The notes under the pieces were generated by a model. It made no database searches and had not been told where the DNA came from. It saw only the letters and a program-made list of their open reading frames with translations. The translations under genes were made by a program, and so were the position numbers. From a virus, in the IMG/VR virus record IMGVR_UViG_3300046010_009121, positions 1 to 27,984 of that record: a DNA stretch of 27,984 nt. One strand, written 5' to 3'. This document shows positions 1-6,440 of the stretch, one piece after another (positions within the stretch are counted from its first letter, which is position 1; the number at the start of each line of letters is the position of its first letter).

Positions 1-4
1 TCAT
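1..4 (-). CDS. Start of a gene cut by the window edge
   Basis: Only the start codon of this gene is inside the window: an ATG on the minus strand at 4-2. It is preceded by an excellent Shine-Dalgarno sequence (AAAGGAGAAGGT, then ATG). It lies 29 bases past the 3' end of the Arg tRNA gene, in the same direction as everything else, so it probably belongs to the same transcript. Nothing can be said about the product. Confidence 0.5.
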
Positions 5-33
5 ACCTTCTCCTTTGTTTTTTTATTGTTTAG

Positions 34-107
34 CGTTTCCGGTAGGATTTGAACCTACAGCCTACTGATTAGAAGTCAGTTGCTCTATCCAATTGAGCTA
101 CGGAAAC
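34..107 (-). tRNA. tRNA-Arg (anticodon UCU)
   Basis: A canonical class I cloverleaf of 74 nt. The acceptor stem is GTTTCCG/CGGAAAC, followed by a D arm GCTC...GAGC, an anticodon stem ACTGA/TCAGT with loop CTTCTAA (anticodon UCU, reading AGA and AGG), a five-base variable region, and a T arm GTAGG-TTCAAAT-CCTAC. The discriminator is G, and CCA is not encoded. AGA is common in AT-rich genes but rare in many actinobacterial hosts, so the tRNA plausibly supplements the host pool. It stands alone between protein genes, and a long hairpin lies four bases upstream of its 5' end. Confidence 0.95.
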
Positions 108-111
108 AATA

Positions 112-164
112 AGATGCCGTACAGAATAAAGTGTCTCAGCACTTTATTATTCTGTACGGCATCT
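112..164. repeat. Long inverted repeat (about 22-bp stem) beside the tRNA
   Basis: The arm at 112-133 is the reverse complement of 140-164 except for a three-base bulge in the second arm; the loop is the six bases 134-139. In the minus-strand transcript the hairpin falls between the stop codon of the gene at 209-811 and the 5' end of the Arg tRNA, with only four bases (108-111) before the tRNA. It is too long, and lacks a proper U run, for an ordinary intrinsic terminator. An RNA processing site or a transcript-stabilising hairpin is likelier, but this is inference. Confidence 0.85.
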
Positions 165-208
165 GGGGGATTATTAGGGGATTAATTATTATTACCCTAT
201 ACCCTTTA

Positions 209-811
209 TTAAGAATCGCCTTCTACTGAAAGTGGAACTGTAGATAGTAACTCTTTCATAAAATCGTTCATTTTAGATGAATTCTTAATACGAGAGTCAA
301 GTGTTATTTTACTGCCTTGTTTTTTATACAGAACTTTTGATTCGTGAAAGAACATTTCACCATTATTAAATATCCACTTCCATCGCTCGCCTTCTTCACC
401 ACTCCACACTATTTCTACTCCATTTTCAATAAATGGAGCAAGAGCGCAAAAGAATATATCTTCATTTCCTGTTTTATCTGAATATCTTAAATCGCACAAA
501 TTTCCATCTTTAAATTTAGAATCAAAACCAATGCAAGCTAGAATTTCTTCTAAGTTTTTTGTATGTTTATGATAATCAGATTCCATCCAACTAAACCATC
601 TTGCTGGGTGATGATCTAAATTATCTGGTCTATTGTCGTTTTTTGCTACGCTGTCACCACCATACCTTCCACCGCTCTTTAAGATATCATACTTTGGATT
701 GGTATTGAGCTCACATAGAGCAGCATAAGCTGCATCAATATTTTCTTTTTTGATGATTATATTTGTATTATCTTTTGTATCAATATATTGCAAATGTACA
801 TAATAACCCAT
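209..811 (-). CDS. Conserved phage protein of unknown function (200 aa)
   Basis: A 200-residue soluble protein starting MGYYVHLQY. The layout (MGYY start, a segment rich in ALCELN, a GGRYGG turn, an HPARWFSWM segment near residue 70, and a VWSGEEGERWKW segment near 135-147) resembles a protein type I associate with actinobacteriophage early genes, none with a known role. No catalytic motif, membrane segment or signal peptide is visible. The start codon has only a weak purine-rich Shine-Dalgarno (AAGAG). It is the last protein gene before the Arg tRNA. Confidence 0.8.
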   Translation of the reverse strand: MGYYVHLQYIDTKDNTNIIIKKENIDAAYAALCELNTNPKYDILKSGGRYGGDSVAKNDNRPDNLDHHPARWFSWMESDYHKHTKNLEEILACIGFDSKFKDGNLCDLRYSDKTGNEDIFFCALAPFIENGVEIVWSGEEGERWKWIFNNGEMFFHESKVLYKKQGSKITLDSRIKNSSKMNDFMKELLSTVPLSVEGDS

Positions 812-833
812 GATTCACTCTTTTCTTTTGTTG

Positions 834-1055
834 TTATTTGTTGTTTAAAACACTATTTTCAGGATAGCCATCTGGATATTTATTATTAAAATTTTCAATT
901 GCGTTTTCATATGCTTGATCAAATCCAGCAATTTCTTCCATTGGCTTATCTATCAATCGAATAAATCCTCTTTCTACCAAGTCAATAAATGCTGATTCAA
1001 TGAATCTATCTTGGACTTCAGCAGGTGCTTTTTCCCAATTTGTTTCATCTAACAC
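834..1055 (-). CDS. Small hypothetical protein (73 aa)
   Basis: A 73-residue acidic protein, mostly predicted helical, not recognised. The start is GTG at 1055, chosen because GGAG sits five bases upstream (GGAGATATT, then GTG). It follows the 95-aa gene at 1088 after 32 bases and precedes the 200-aa gene by 22 bases, so it is part of the same transcript. No metal-binding, membrane or nucleic-acid motif is visible. Confidence 0.65.
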   Translation of the reverse strand: MLDETNWEKAPAEVQDRFIESAFIDLVERGFIRLIDKPMEEIAGFDQAYENAIENFNNKYPDGYPENSVLNNK

Positions 1056-1087
1056 AATATCTCCAATCGTTTATATTTTTATAAATT

Positions 1088-1375
1088 TTAATCATCTTCA
1101 AAACTTCCCCAATTAACAATGATTGCATTATCCCAATACTTACCTTCTTCCCAGGGGATTTCAGTAATAACATAGCAAAGCCTGTTAACCCACCTATATC
1201 CACTTTCAATAAAGACATCATTGCCTTCTGCAATCATAGTCCATATTCTTCTAGGCTCTATTGTTTTAATAAAATCAAATTCTTCACCATATGTTTCGTA
1301 TGTTTTTACGGTGTCATTCTCCATTTCTGGCTTATATTTTTGAACCCAGTCGTCTGAATGCAATTCAGTAATCAT
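1088..1375 (-). CDS. Small hypothetical protein (95 aa)
   Basis: A 95-residue acidic protein rich in Trp and Tyr (for example RRIWTM, YRWVNRLCYVITE, WDNAIIVNWGSFEDD), suggesting a compact beta-rich fold. The composition resembles many uncharacterised actinophage early proteins; no function can be given. ATG start at 1375 with AGAAAGG upstream. A different reading frame over 1045-1233 is a shadow and was left out. Confidence 0.7.
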   Translation of the reverse strand: MITELHSDDWVQKYKPEMENDTVKTYETYGEEFDFIKTIEPRRIWTMIAEGNDVFIESGYRWVNRLCYVITEIPWEEGKYWDNAIIVNWGSFEDD

Positions 1376-1392
1376 CGGTTATGCCTTTCTTT

Positions 1393-1917
1393 TTACATTG
1401 ACCAGTGACCAGCGCCACCATTTTCATATAGATACTTAGATACTTTAAGATTACAATTTACATTAAACAGCCCATCAATTGATGTGCCACAAATGTTTTT
1501 TGTAACTGTTATCCAAGTAGAATTGACTTGCAAAAGCCCTAGATCTTCTGAACCATCTCTATTCAGAGTAGTGTTGTGAGCTTTCGGATTACATCTGCTT
1601 TCTCGCCAAGCTATGTAAGAAAATAGCTTTGGTGGCAGACCATACTCTATAAATTTAGACTCCCACTTAGGGCATCTCTTTGTTTCGTCGTTCGGTATTT
1701 TATTTCTAGTTTCTACCGGAACTTCTGCCATTGGCAATGTTGATGTAGTTGTAGATGTAGTAGTGGTAGTTTCAGGAACTGAAATATCAACAACAACTAC
1801 CTCAGCAGATTCCTGCTTTTTATAGTTATCTTCTACTACTGTTTTTGTTATAATTGCACCTGTAAAGGCACCATAGAATAAGCCTACTATAGCTATATAA
1901 GGCTGTGATTGAAACAT
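1393..1917 (-). CDS. Membrane-anchored lysozyme/transglycosylase-like protein
   Basis: A 174-residue protein with three parts. Residues about 7-26 form a hydrophobic N-terminal anchor or signal (YIAIVGLFYGAFTGAII). Residues 47-62 are a Thr/Ser/Pro linker. From about 80 to the end is a lysozyme-superfamily domain like SLT or resuscitation-factor domains: WRESRCNP at 104-111 carries the presumed catalytic Glu106, and DLGLLQVN at 125-132 matches the substrate-cleft motif. Four Cys (82, 109, 143, 155) could form two disulfides, fitting an extracytoplasmic location. It probably cuts cell-wall peptidoglycan. The ATG at 1917 is preferred because GGAGG sits five bases before it; an in-frame TTG at 1929 lies inside that Shine-Dalgarno. 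Short for an endolysin, so lysis helper or virion role remains open. Confidence 0.8.
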   Translation of the reverse strand: MFQSQPYIAIVGLFYGAFTGAIITKTVVEDNYKKQESAEVVVVDISVPETTTTTSTTTSTLPMAEVPVETRNKIPNDETKRCPKWESKFIEYGLPPKLFSYIAWRESRCNPKAHNTTLNRDGSEDLGLLQVNSTWITVTKNICGTSIDGLFNVNCNLKVSKYLYENGGAGHWSM

Positions 1918-1940
1918 AATTTCCTCCAAAGTTTAGGTTT

Positions 1941-2037
1941 TGCGTTATTACGCATTAGCTTTTCTAATAGAAGAAACGTTAGTAAATCAACAACTTTACT
2001 TACGTTTTCTTAATTATCATCCTATATGTAGCCTCCT
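1941..2037 (-). promoter_or_regulatory. Structured leader with six-codon ORF before the lysozyme-like gene
   Basis: The 139 bases between the tRNA-like gene and the lysozyme-like gene hold a full Shine-Dalgarno (AGGAGG, 2037-2032), a six-codon ORF (MIIKKT, 2020-2000), and three hairpins in series: 1974-2007 (13 bp with a mismatch), 1954-1968 (5 bp) and 1941-1954 (TGCGT/ACGCA). The short ORF ends inside the first hairpin, an arrangement reminiscent of attenuators. No repeated diagnostic codon is present, so a regulatory role is inference. Confidence 0.4.
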
Positions 2038-2056
2038 AATTTAAATTTGCTTTTTG

Positions 2057-2133
2057 TGCTGGCGATGGGACTTGAACCCATATGTCACCAGTTAACCTTT
2101 CTACACTTTATAAGAGTGAGGGTATACGCCAGC
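2057..2133 (-). tRNA. Atypical tRNA-like gene, anticodon loop UAU (Ile?)
   Basis: The ends are perfectly tRNA-like: a 7-bp acceptor GCTGGCG/CGCCAGC with discriminator A and a T arm ATGGG-TTCAAGT-CCCAT, 77 nt in all. The middle is not. Only seven bases (TATACCC) separate the acceptor from a CACT/AGTG stem with a textbook anticodon loop CTTATAA (anticodon UAU, codon AUA). No D arm fits in front. Instead, 21 bases follow the anticodon arm, and within them GTT-AACTGGT-GAC looks like a D arm or a class II variable arm. It could be an aberrant but functional tRNA-Ile, a decayed tRNA, or a tRNA-like processing signal. Confidence 0.6.
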
Positions 2134-2140
2134 TTAGATA

Positions 2141-2524
2141 CTAGTCGTTACCTTTTGATATGTCATCTTCCATCTCAAGCAAAATAGCCATTTCTTTTTG
2201 CCTACTTGGTGTAAGAGCCAAAGACCCAATAAGCCTTTCACGAACATTTTCATTGTAATGCTGTGTATATGTTGATGCTATTTCATTTATTGAAACACCA
2301 TTACTTTCTGCAAGCTCTGTCATAATGATGTTCATATGCATCATGAATGCATAAATTATTGCAGGCATAAAGAATGGATTATCACCATAATCTTCAGACA
2401 GAGAGCTAAATAGAGTTTCTAATACAACTTTATTTTCATCTTCTGTATTTGCTGATGCATTCATAAATGTATTGAACATTTGCAATGCAATATCAGTAAA
2501 TAGAAATTCGTCTTTATTTTCCAT
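2141..2524 (-). CDS. Hypothetical helical protein (127 aa)
   Basis: A 127-residue acidic protein with a high Met content in its centre (PAIIYAFMMHMNIIMTELAE), predicted all-helical, not recognised. The central stretch is amphipathic rather than a clean membrane segment. ATG start at 2524 with a modest AGGT Shine-Dalgarno nine bases upstream. It ends eight bases before the tRNA-like gene, so that RNA must be processed out of the shared transcript or the two are co-transcribed and coupled. Confidence 0.65.
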   Translation of the reverse strand: MENKDEFLFTDIALQMFNTFMNASANTEDENKVVLETLFSSLSEDYGDNPFFMPAIIYAFMMHMNIIMTELAESNGVSINEIASTYTQHYNENVRERLIGSLALTPSRQKEMAILLEMEDDISKGND

Positions 2525-2530
2525 AGTAAT

Positions 2531-2719
2531 TTACCTACATTCACTAAGAACATAATAAGTATATATTTCTCGATTAGAGATTAACCATTCTACCATAGTT
2601 ATTTCATTTTGTCGAGTAAGATACTCAAGTACATATTTAAATGAATATATGTCTCCTCCTTGTTCTTTAATTTGTTTTGTAATTAATTTCATTTTTGTTG
2701 GTATGATATGTTTCTTCAT
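2531..2719 (-). CDS. Small hypothetical protein (62 aa) directly after a tRNA
   Basis: A 62-residue basic protein (MKKHIIPTKMKLITKQ start) with no recognised motif. The frame stays open upstream to 2794, but that part is the body of the Leu-anticodon tRNA, so the ATG at 2719 is taken as the start. It has no Shine-Dalgarno: only four bases separate it from the tRNA 3' end. After 3' tRNA processing the mRNA would begin almost at the AUG, which would suit leaderless initiation, common in Actinobacteria. It ends six bases before the next gene. Confidence 0.5.
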   Translation of the reverse strand: MKKHIIPTKMKLITKQIKEQGGDIYSFKYVLEYLTRQNEITMVEWLISNREIYTYYVLSECR

Positions 2720-2723
2720 ATCG

Positions 2724-2796
2724 TGGGTGTAGTGGGATTCGAACCCACACTTTATTGATTTTAAGTCAACTGCCTCTGCCATTGGGCTACACACCC
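2724..2796 (-). tRNA. tRNA with UAA anticodon (Leu), class I body
   Basis: A 73-nt cloverleaf: acceptor GGGTGTG/TACACCC (one G-U pair), D arm with the conserved GG, anticodon stem GTTGA/TCAAT with loop CTTAAAA (anticodon UAA, codon UUA), a five-base variable region AAAGT, T arm GTGGG-TTCGAAT-CCCAC, discriminator A, no encoded CCA. By anticodon this is Leu. However, bacterial tRNA-Leu normally has a long class II variable arm, and this one does not, so its amino acid identity is uncertain. UUA is heavily used in AT-rich genes. Confidence 0.9.
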
Positions 2797-2802
2797 CATT
2801 AT

Positions 2803-3138
2803 TTACTCTATATCTTCTTGTTCTAACGATTTAGTCAATTCAATCACATCAGCAGGAGTTTCACCTTTCTGAACAAGATCGTTATGATGAGATATATTTT
2901 TGGTTATTTCCCTTACTGAAACTGAATGTGGATTGTAAAAGTATTCCTTAACTATTCCGGGCTGTTTTTCACCGACAGAATATTCAAAGACTCTGGCATT
3001 CCAATTATCAGGTTTAAAGCCATGCACTCTTTCGCAAATTCTATTAGCAATAGTTACAGCTTCTATTACAGTAGATGTATCTTCCACTCTAATCGGGAAA
3101 CGATATTCTACAATGTAATAGTTATCAAATTTAGGCAT
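2803..3138 (-). CDS. Hypothetical protein (111 aa)
   Basis: A 111-residue protein starting MPKFDNYYIVEYRFPIRVEDTST. The first third reads as beta strands with a VEAVTIANRICERV-type helix, an alpha/beta pattern often seen in small phage proteins of unknown role. No catalytic or metal motif is visible. The ATG at 3138 overlaps the stop of the 42-aa membrane protein by one base (TAATG), so translation is likely coupled. Confidence 0.7.
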   Translation of the reverse strand: MPKFDNYYIVEYRFPIRVEDTSTVIEAVTIANRICERVHGFKPDNWNARVFEYSVGEKQPGIVKEYFYNPHSVSVREITKNISHHNDLVQKGETPADVIELTKSLEQEDIE

Positions 3139-3266
3139 TATAACCCCTTTCCACAGTATAAGACTAGCACTATAAATGGCAATATAATAATTAAGCTTGC
3201 ATACATCATTAGAAGTGCGCCAAAGCCCAATGCTAATAAACCTACAAGTATTTGCTTTTCAGTCAT
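3138..3266 (-). CDS. Membrane microprotein (42 aa)
   Basis: A 42-codon ORF starting MTEKQILVGLLALGFG with hydrophobic residues running from about 6 to 37, wide enough for one long or two short membrane helices, and a short basic tail (CGKGL). The ATG at 3266 is directly adjacent to the stop of the large GHKL-like gene (TAAATG), has GAGGA about eight bases upstream, and its own stop overlaps the next start (TAATG). This tight fit on both sides supports a real gene. The function is unknown; small phage membrane proteins include holins and exclusion proteins. Confidence 0.75.
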   Translation of the reverse strand: MTEKQILVGLLALGFGALLMMYASLIIILPFIVLVLYCGKGL

Positions 3267-4922
3267 TTATATTTCCTCGATCTCAACATTATCACTTTCC
3301 ACAGGGCTAGGGAATGCGTTTGTAATTAACATCGAGACATTATCATCTGATGGCATCAATTTACCCACCAGATTATTTGCCATAGCCACAGATTTGGCAA
3401 CAAACTTTTTCTTACCAACTCTAATAATATGACCATCAAGAATTGCTGACTTTTCAATATGGAAATCTAAACCTTGAACATATGGCAAGTTTGCAATTTT
3501 AATTGATATATCTTTACTGCCCTTAGTTGTTGATAACAATGGCTCTCGATAATTTTTGACCATTAAACCACCAATCCTTGAGTCAGCAAGATTCCTGAAT
3601 TCAATATTATTATCACCAATTCCAGTTTCGTAATGATCATATTCGTGAATGATAGTGCCAATAATTGATTCAATACTGCTAGATTCAGCGTGAGTTTTGC
3701 TAACCAGAATTTGTCGTTCACTTCTCGGCTTATCAGTATTTATTGTTAAGCCCAGCAATGTTTGAGATTCTGCTTGGAATAAAGCAACACGCTTATTCAT
3801 CATTTTAAGACCTGGCTCAAAATGTTCTGCAATTTTTAAAGCTCTTAAGAAGTTTGGATATTCTTCGTAGTTATAATCAAGATCATATTGAAGTTCTTGA
3901 CCAGCAATTTTATCTACAGTATTAACACCGCTCCTGTTTAAAATCGTATAAAGATTGTTTGATAAGCAAGTAATAGGAATATAACCAAGCTCTTTGATTT
4001 TAAGAGAAACTGTAGGATATGCGCTTTCAATTTGATTGATAAGGACAGCTTTCTCTCCATACTTATCAACGAACTTGCGCTTCCAAGCTTCATTTACTTT
4101 ATTAAATTCAAAACAGCCTTCGCTAAATGACCAGAATTCGTCAGATGAATAATCTATTGGATTCTCACCAATAATCTTAGTTAAAACTTGATTAATTGCA
4201 AACTCATTATCCATCGAGCAGATTACTTTAGCGATATCATATGTAACTGTGTAATAAGCAGCAAGCCTTCTTTCTTCGTTAAGTTTAAAATGTTTTCCAT
4301 TATAATAAAAGAAGCTTGGGGTATCATTATCATATGACAACACAGATTTACAATATACAGCAGTGTTATTATTTTGATTCTTCATCACCGAAATATCGCT
4401 GTATTTACAGGTGTAATACACCTCTGTCTTATCACAGTAATAATAGTCGTGCATTTTATACACTTCCATTATTGCATCTGTTGCCTGAATGAAAATTGAA
4501 AATTCACCAGGGTTAAAGGAAATTTTATCTACTGATTCAATCCCCCAAAGTTTCGGATCATTGTCAGCACCATCTTTTGCATTGCTTACAACTTCTCGAT
4601 AAATTTGGAATTCATCTTCCCAAGATAATTTGCCGGCATCAACCGTAAATGAAGATGGTATTTGTTCATTTCCATAATCGTAATAAACAACTTCAATACC
4701 ACGTACAGATTTTGTAGTATATTTAAGTTGATATTGACCATCTTCATCAAAGCCTACAAATACAAACTCAATACCTTTTCTTAGGGAAAGGATTGGTGCG
4801 TATTTAATTCCGGATCCGAATTGACCAATTTTTGAGTCATCATCACGCTTTGTAGAAAGACCTAGGTATTGCAACCCAAGCCTATTTACACCTGATGTTT
4901 TATTCCACACTCTTAGGTACAT
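3267..4922 (-). CDS. Permuted GHKL (Hsp90-like) ATPase fused to HEXXH metallopeptidase-like domain
   Basis: A 551-residue protein, one of the largest here. Near the N-terminus, KIGQFGSGIKYA (31-42) closely matches the Hsp90 G2 ATP-lid motif GxxGxG (G33, G36, G38). Further on, REVVSNAKDG (109-118) matches the GHKL N-box ExxxNAxD (E110, N114, D117). In ordinary GHKL proteins the N-box comes first, so the nucleotide fold seems circularly permuted; FIQATDAIMEV (144-154) may be a degenerate G1 motif. In the C-terminal part, IIHEYDHYETG contains a zinc-peptidase motif H426-E427-x-x-H430, with E441 a possible third ligand. Related unnamed phage proteins with an N-terminal FGSGxKYA motif exist. The activity is unknown. 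ATG at 4922 is preferred to TTG at 4925 for Shine-Dalgarno spacing (GGAG, seven bases). Confidence 0.75.
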   Translation of the reverse strand: MYLRVWNKTSGVNRLGLQYLGLSTKRDDDSKIGQFGSGIKYAPILSLRKGIEFVFVGFDEDGQYQLKYTTKSVRGIEVVYYDYGNEQIPSSFTVDAGKLSWEDEFQIYREVVSNAKDGADNDPKLWGIESVDKISFNPGEFSIFIQATDAIMEVYKMHDYYYCDKTEVYYTCKYSDISVMKNQNNNTAVYCKSVLSYDNDTPSFFYYNGKHFKLNEERRLAAYYTVTYDIAKVICSMDNEFAINQVLTKIIGENPIDYSSDEFWSFSEGCFEFNKVNEAWKRKFVDKYGEKAVLINQIESAYPTVSLKIKELGYIPITCLSNNLYTILNRSGVNTVDKIAGQELQYDLDYNYEEYPNFLRALKIAEHFEPGLKMMNKRVALFQAESQTLLGLTINTDKPRSERQILVSKTHAESSSIESIIGTIIHEYDHYETGIGDNNIEFRNLADSRIGGLMVKNYREPLLSTTKGSKDISIKIANLPYVQGLDFHIEKSAILDGHIIRVGKKKFVAKSVAMANNLVGKLMPSDDNVSMLITNAFPSPVESDNVEIEEI

Positions 4923-4949
4923 CAATGTACTCCTTTGTTATTGTAATGA

Positions 4950-5900
4950 TTACAGTGGATTGTGTAGCGTATTAGTTTTTGTTGTAAATGCAACTCTGGA
5001 TTCTTGCATTAATTTATTTGAGAACAAAAATGATTTAATTGCATCAGATTGTTCCTGGGTATAAGTTGTAATTTTAAAGTGAGTACAAGGAAACGCTGTG
5101 CTTGGAACTATATCATCTATAATTTCAACTTTTGTAGTTTCATTAAACTGATTGACCAAGCCAGCTTTCTTAACAACATTTGTAGCAACAAGCTCAATCA
5201 ATTTGACCAGTGAAATTACCGAAGTGCTCATACCTTCAAATGATTTATTATCAACTTGATGATTTAAAATTGTAGATTCTTCAGCATTATTCGAGCTTAA
5301 ATTGCCAGACTTAACTGCATCATAATACATGTTAATATCTTCAGAAATTGTTAAAACAATTGCATTCCAAACATCTTTACCTAATGAGCAAAGACTGGAT
5401 GGTATTTGATGTTTGTATTGCCGTAAATTATCTTGAATCCACGCGGAATTTAATGCTTCAGAATCATCAAACTTTTCTTGAATCTTATCATCTAGCTCGG
5501 AATCAATATAATCCATTACGTTATCAGACGTTAGATACTTGTCATCAAATGATTCTTCAATTTCTCTTTTAATTTCATAAGTATTGTCTGAATTTTCAAA
5601 CCATTCATTAATGTAATCGGAAATTTGCCCTTCATCAATTGGTTCAATTTTCTCTTTAACTTTATCATAAACGATATTGATAACGGTGTCATTCTTTGCC
5701 AACGATTCAACCAATAAATTGATCGGAATCGTAACTGATACTTCATTGTTTGTTTCCATAATTTGCTCCTGTTTTGATTTGGTATTAACTATATTGCCAG
5801 CCGCTTCTGTTCTTTCAATTATATTCATTGCGTTCTCCTGTGCTAATCGTACTACGCCGTTTTTATTCTTTTTGCCTATCAAATTGAGTATACGTTTCAC
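4950..5900 (-). CDS. Acidic hypothetical protein with three candidate starts (316 aa)
   Basis: Not recognised. The middle (about 80-160) is very acidic and predicted helical or coiled (for example EIKREIEESFDD, SELDDKIQEKFDD); the C-terminal third is more mixed alpha/beta. Three in-frame starts each have a good Shine-Dalgarno: GTG 5900 (AAGG), ATG 5828 (AGGAG, six-base spacing) and ATG 5759 (AGGAG, six-base spacing; product 269 aa starting METNNEVSV). The first 47 residues are basic and low in similarity to the rest, so the 5759 start is attractive. The gene is 27 bases upstream of the GHKL-HEXXH gene and is its most likely functional partner. Confidence 0.65.
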   Translation of the reverse strand: MKRILNLIGKKNKNGVVRLAQENAMNIIERTEAAGNIVNTKSKQEQIMETNNEVSVTIPINLLVESLAKNDTVINIVYDKVKEKIEPIDEGQISDYINEWFENSDNTYEIKREIEESFDDKYLTSDNVMDYIDSELDDKIQEKFDDSEALNSAWIQDNLRQYKHQIPSSLCSLGKDVWNAIVLTISEDINMYYDAVKSGNLSSNNAEESTILNHQVDNKSFEGMSTSVISLVKLIELVATNVVKKAGLVNQFNETTKVEIIDDIVPSTAFPCTHFKITTYTQEQSDAIKSFLFSNKLMQESRVAFTTKTNTLHNPL

Positions 5901-5915
5901 AACATACCTTCATAA

Positions 5916-6380
5916 TTAAGCAAGATCTATCAATCCTTCACAATAAATCTCAGCAAATTCCCAAAGTGAATCATTACTAGATACATCCATTTGTGCATGA
6001 TCAAACCAGTCAGCAAAATGGTATACAACTCTCATAATCGAATTATTATCAGCTGTGTCAATAAATACTTCAAGATAATCAGCCGGACCACCTGTGCTCA
6101 ATTCAATTTTGATAACTTTATGAATGCTAAATCCCAAGGGGAACTCCATAAGGCTATCTTCATCATACTCTTTTTCAGAAGCATTCTCCCGGAATTTATC
6201 AACTTCATCTTCTGTCGGTTCTCTATTCTCAGTCTTTGTGAATTCCTCAACAAATTGTTCGGTCAATTCATCAAGTTCATCTCCAGCAGTTCCATTATGA
6301 TATTTAATCATTTTGGCAACTGACTCATTCCTATTGTCGTACTGCTCTCTAATACGCTCTTTACATGTTTTTTCTGACAT
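5916..6380 (-). CDS. Acidic hypothetical phage protein (154 aa)
   Basis: A 154-residue protein with a helical acidic N-terminal half (DELTEQFVEEF, EPTEDEVDKF) and a C-terminal alpha/beta segment containing ELSTGGPADYLEVFID and VYHFADWFDHA. The STGGPADYLE part resembles a segment repeatedly seen in uncharacterised phage proteins, but I cannot name the family with confidence. The start is strong: GGGAGG six bases before ATG at 6380. A 60-base AT-only-looking spacer (6381-6440) separates it from the preceding 68-aa gene. Confidence 0.7.
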   Translation of the reverse strand: MSEKTCKERIREQYDNRNESVAKMIKYHNGTAGDELDELTEQFVEEFTKTENREPTEDEVDKFRENASEKEYDEDSLMEFPLGFSIHKVIKIELSTGGPADYLEVFIDTADNNSIMRVVYHFADWFDHAQMDVSSNDSLWEFAEIYCEGLIDLA

Positions 6381-6440
6381 AATGATCCTCCCTATGTCTT
6401 ATTGTTTTTTATTATTAATTACTTTTAATTTATTTTTTAG

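Noticed and set aside
2720-2794. Upstream extension of the 62-aa ORF
   Set aside because: These bases encode the UAA-anticodon tRNA; the extra residues are tRNA sequence read in frame.
2926-3432. Plus-strand open frames such as 2926-3432, 5991-6323 and 26716-27156
   Set aside because: They lie antisense to well-supported minus-strand genes, lack ribosome-binding sites and have the composition of reverse-complemented coding DNA.
5901-5912. 16-codon ORF starting ATGAAGGTATG just upstream of the 316-aa gene
   Set aside because: No Shine-Dalgarno of its own; its AAGG most likely serves the GTG start at 5900.
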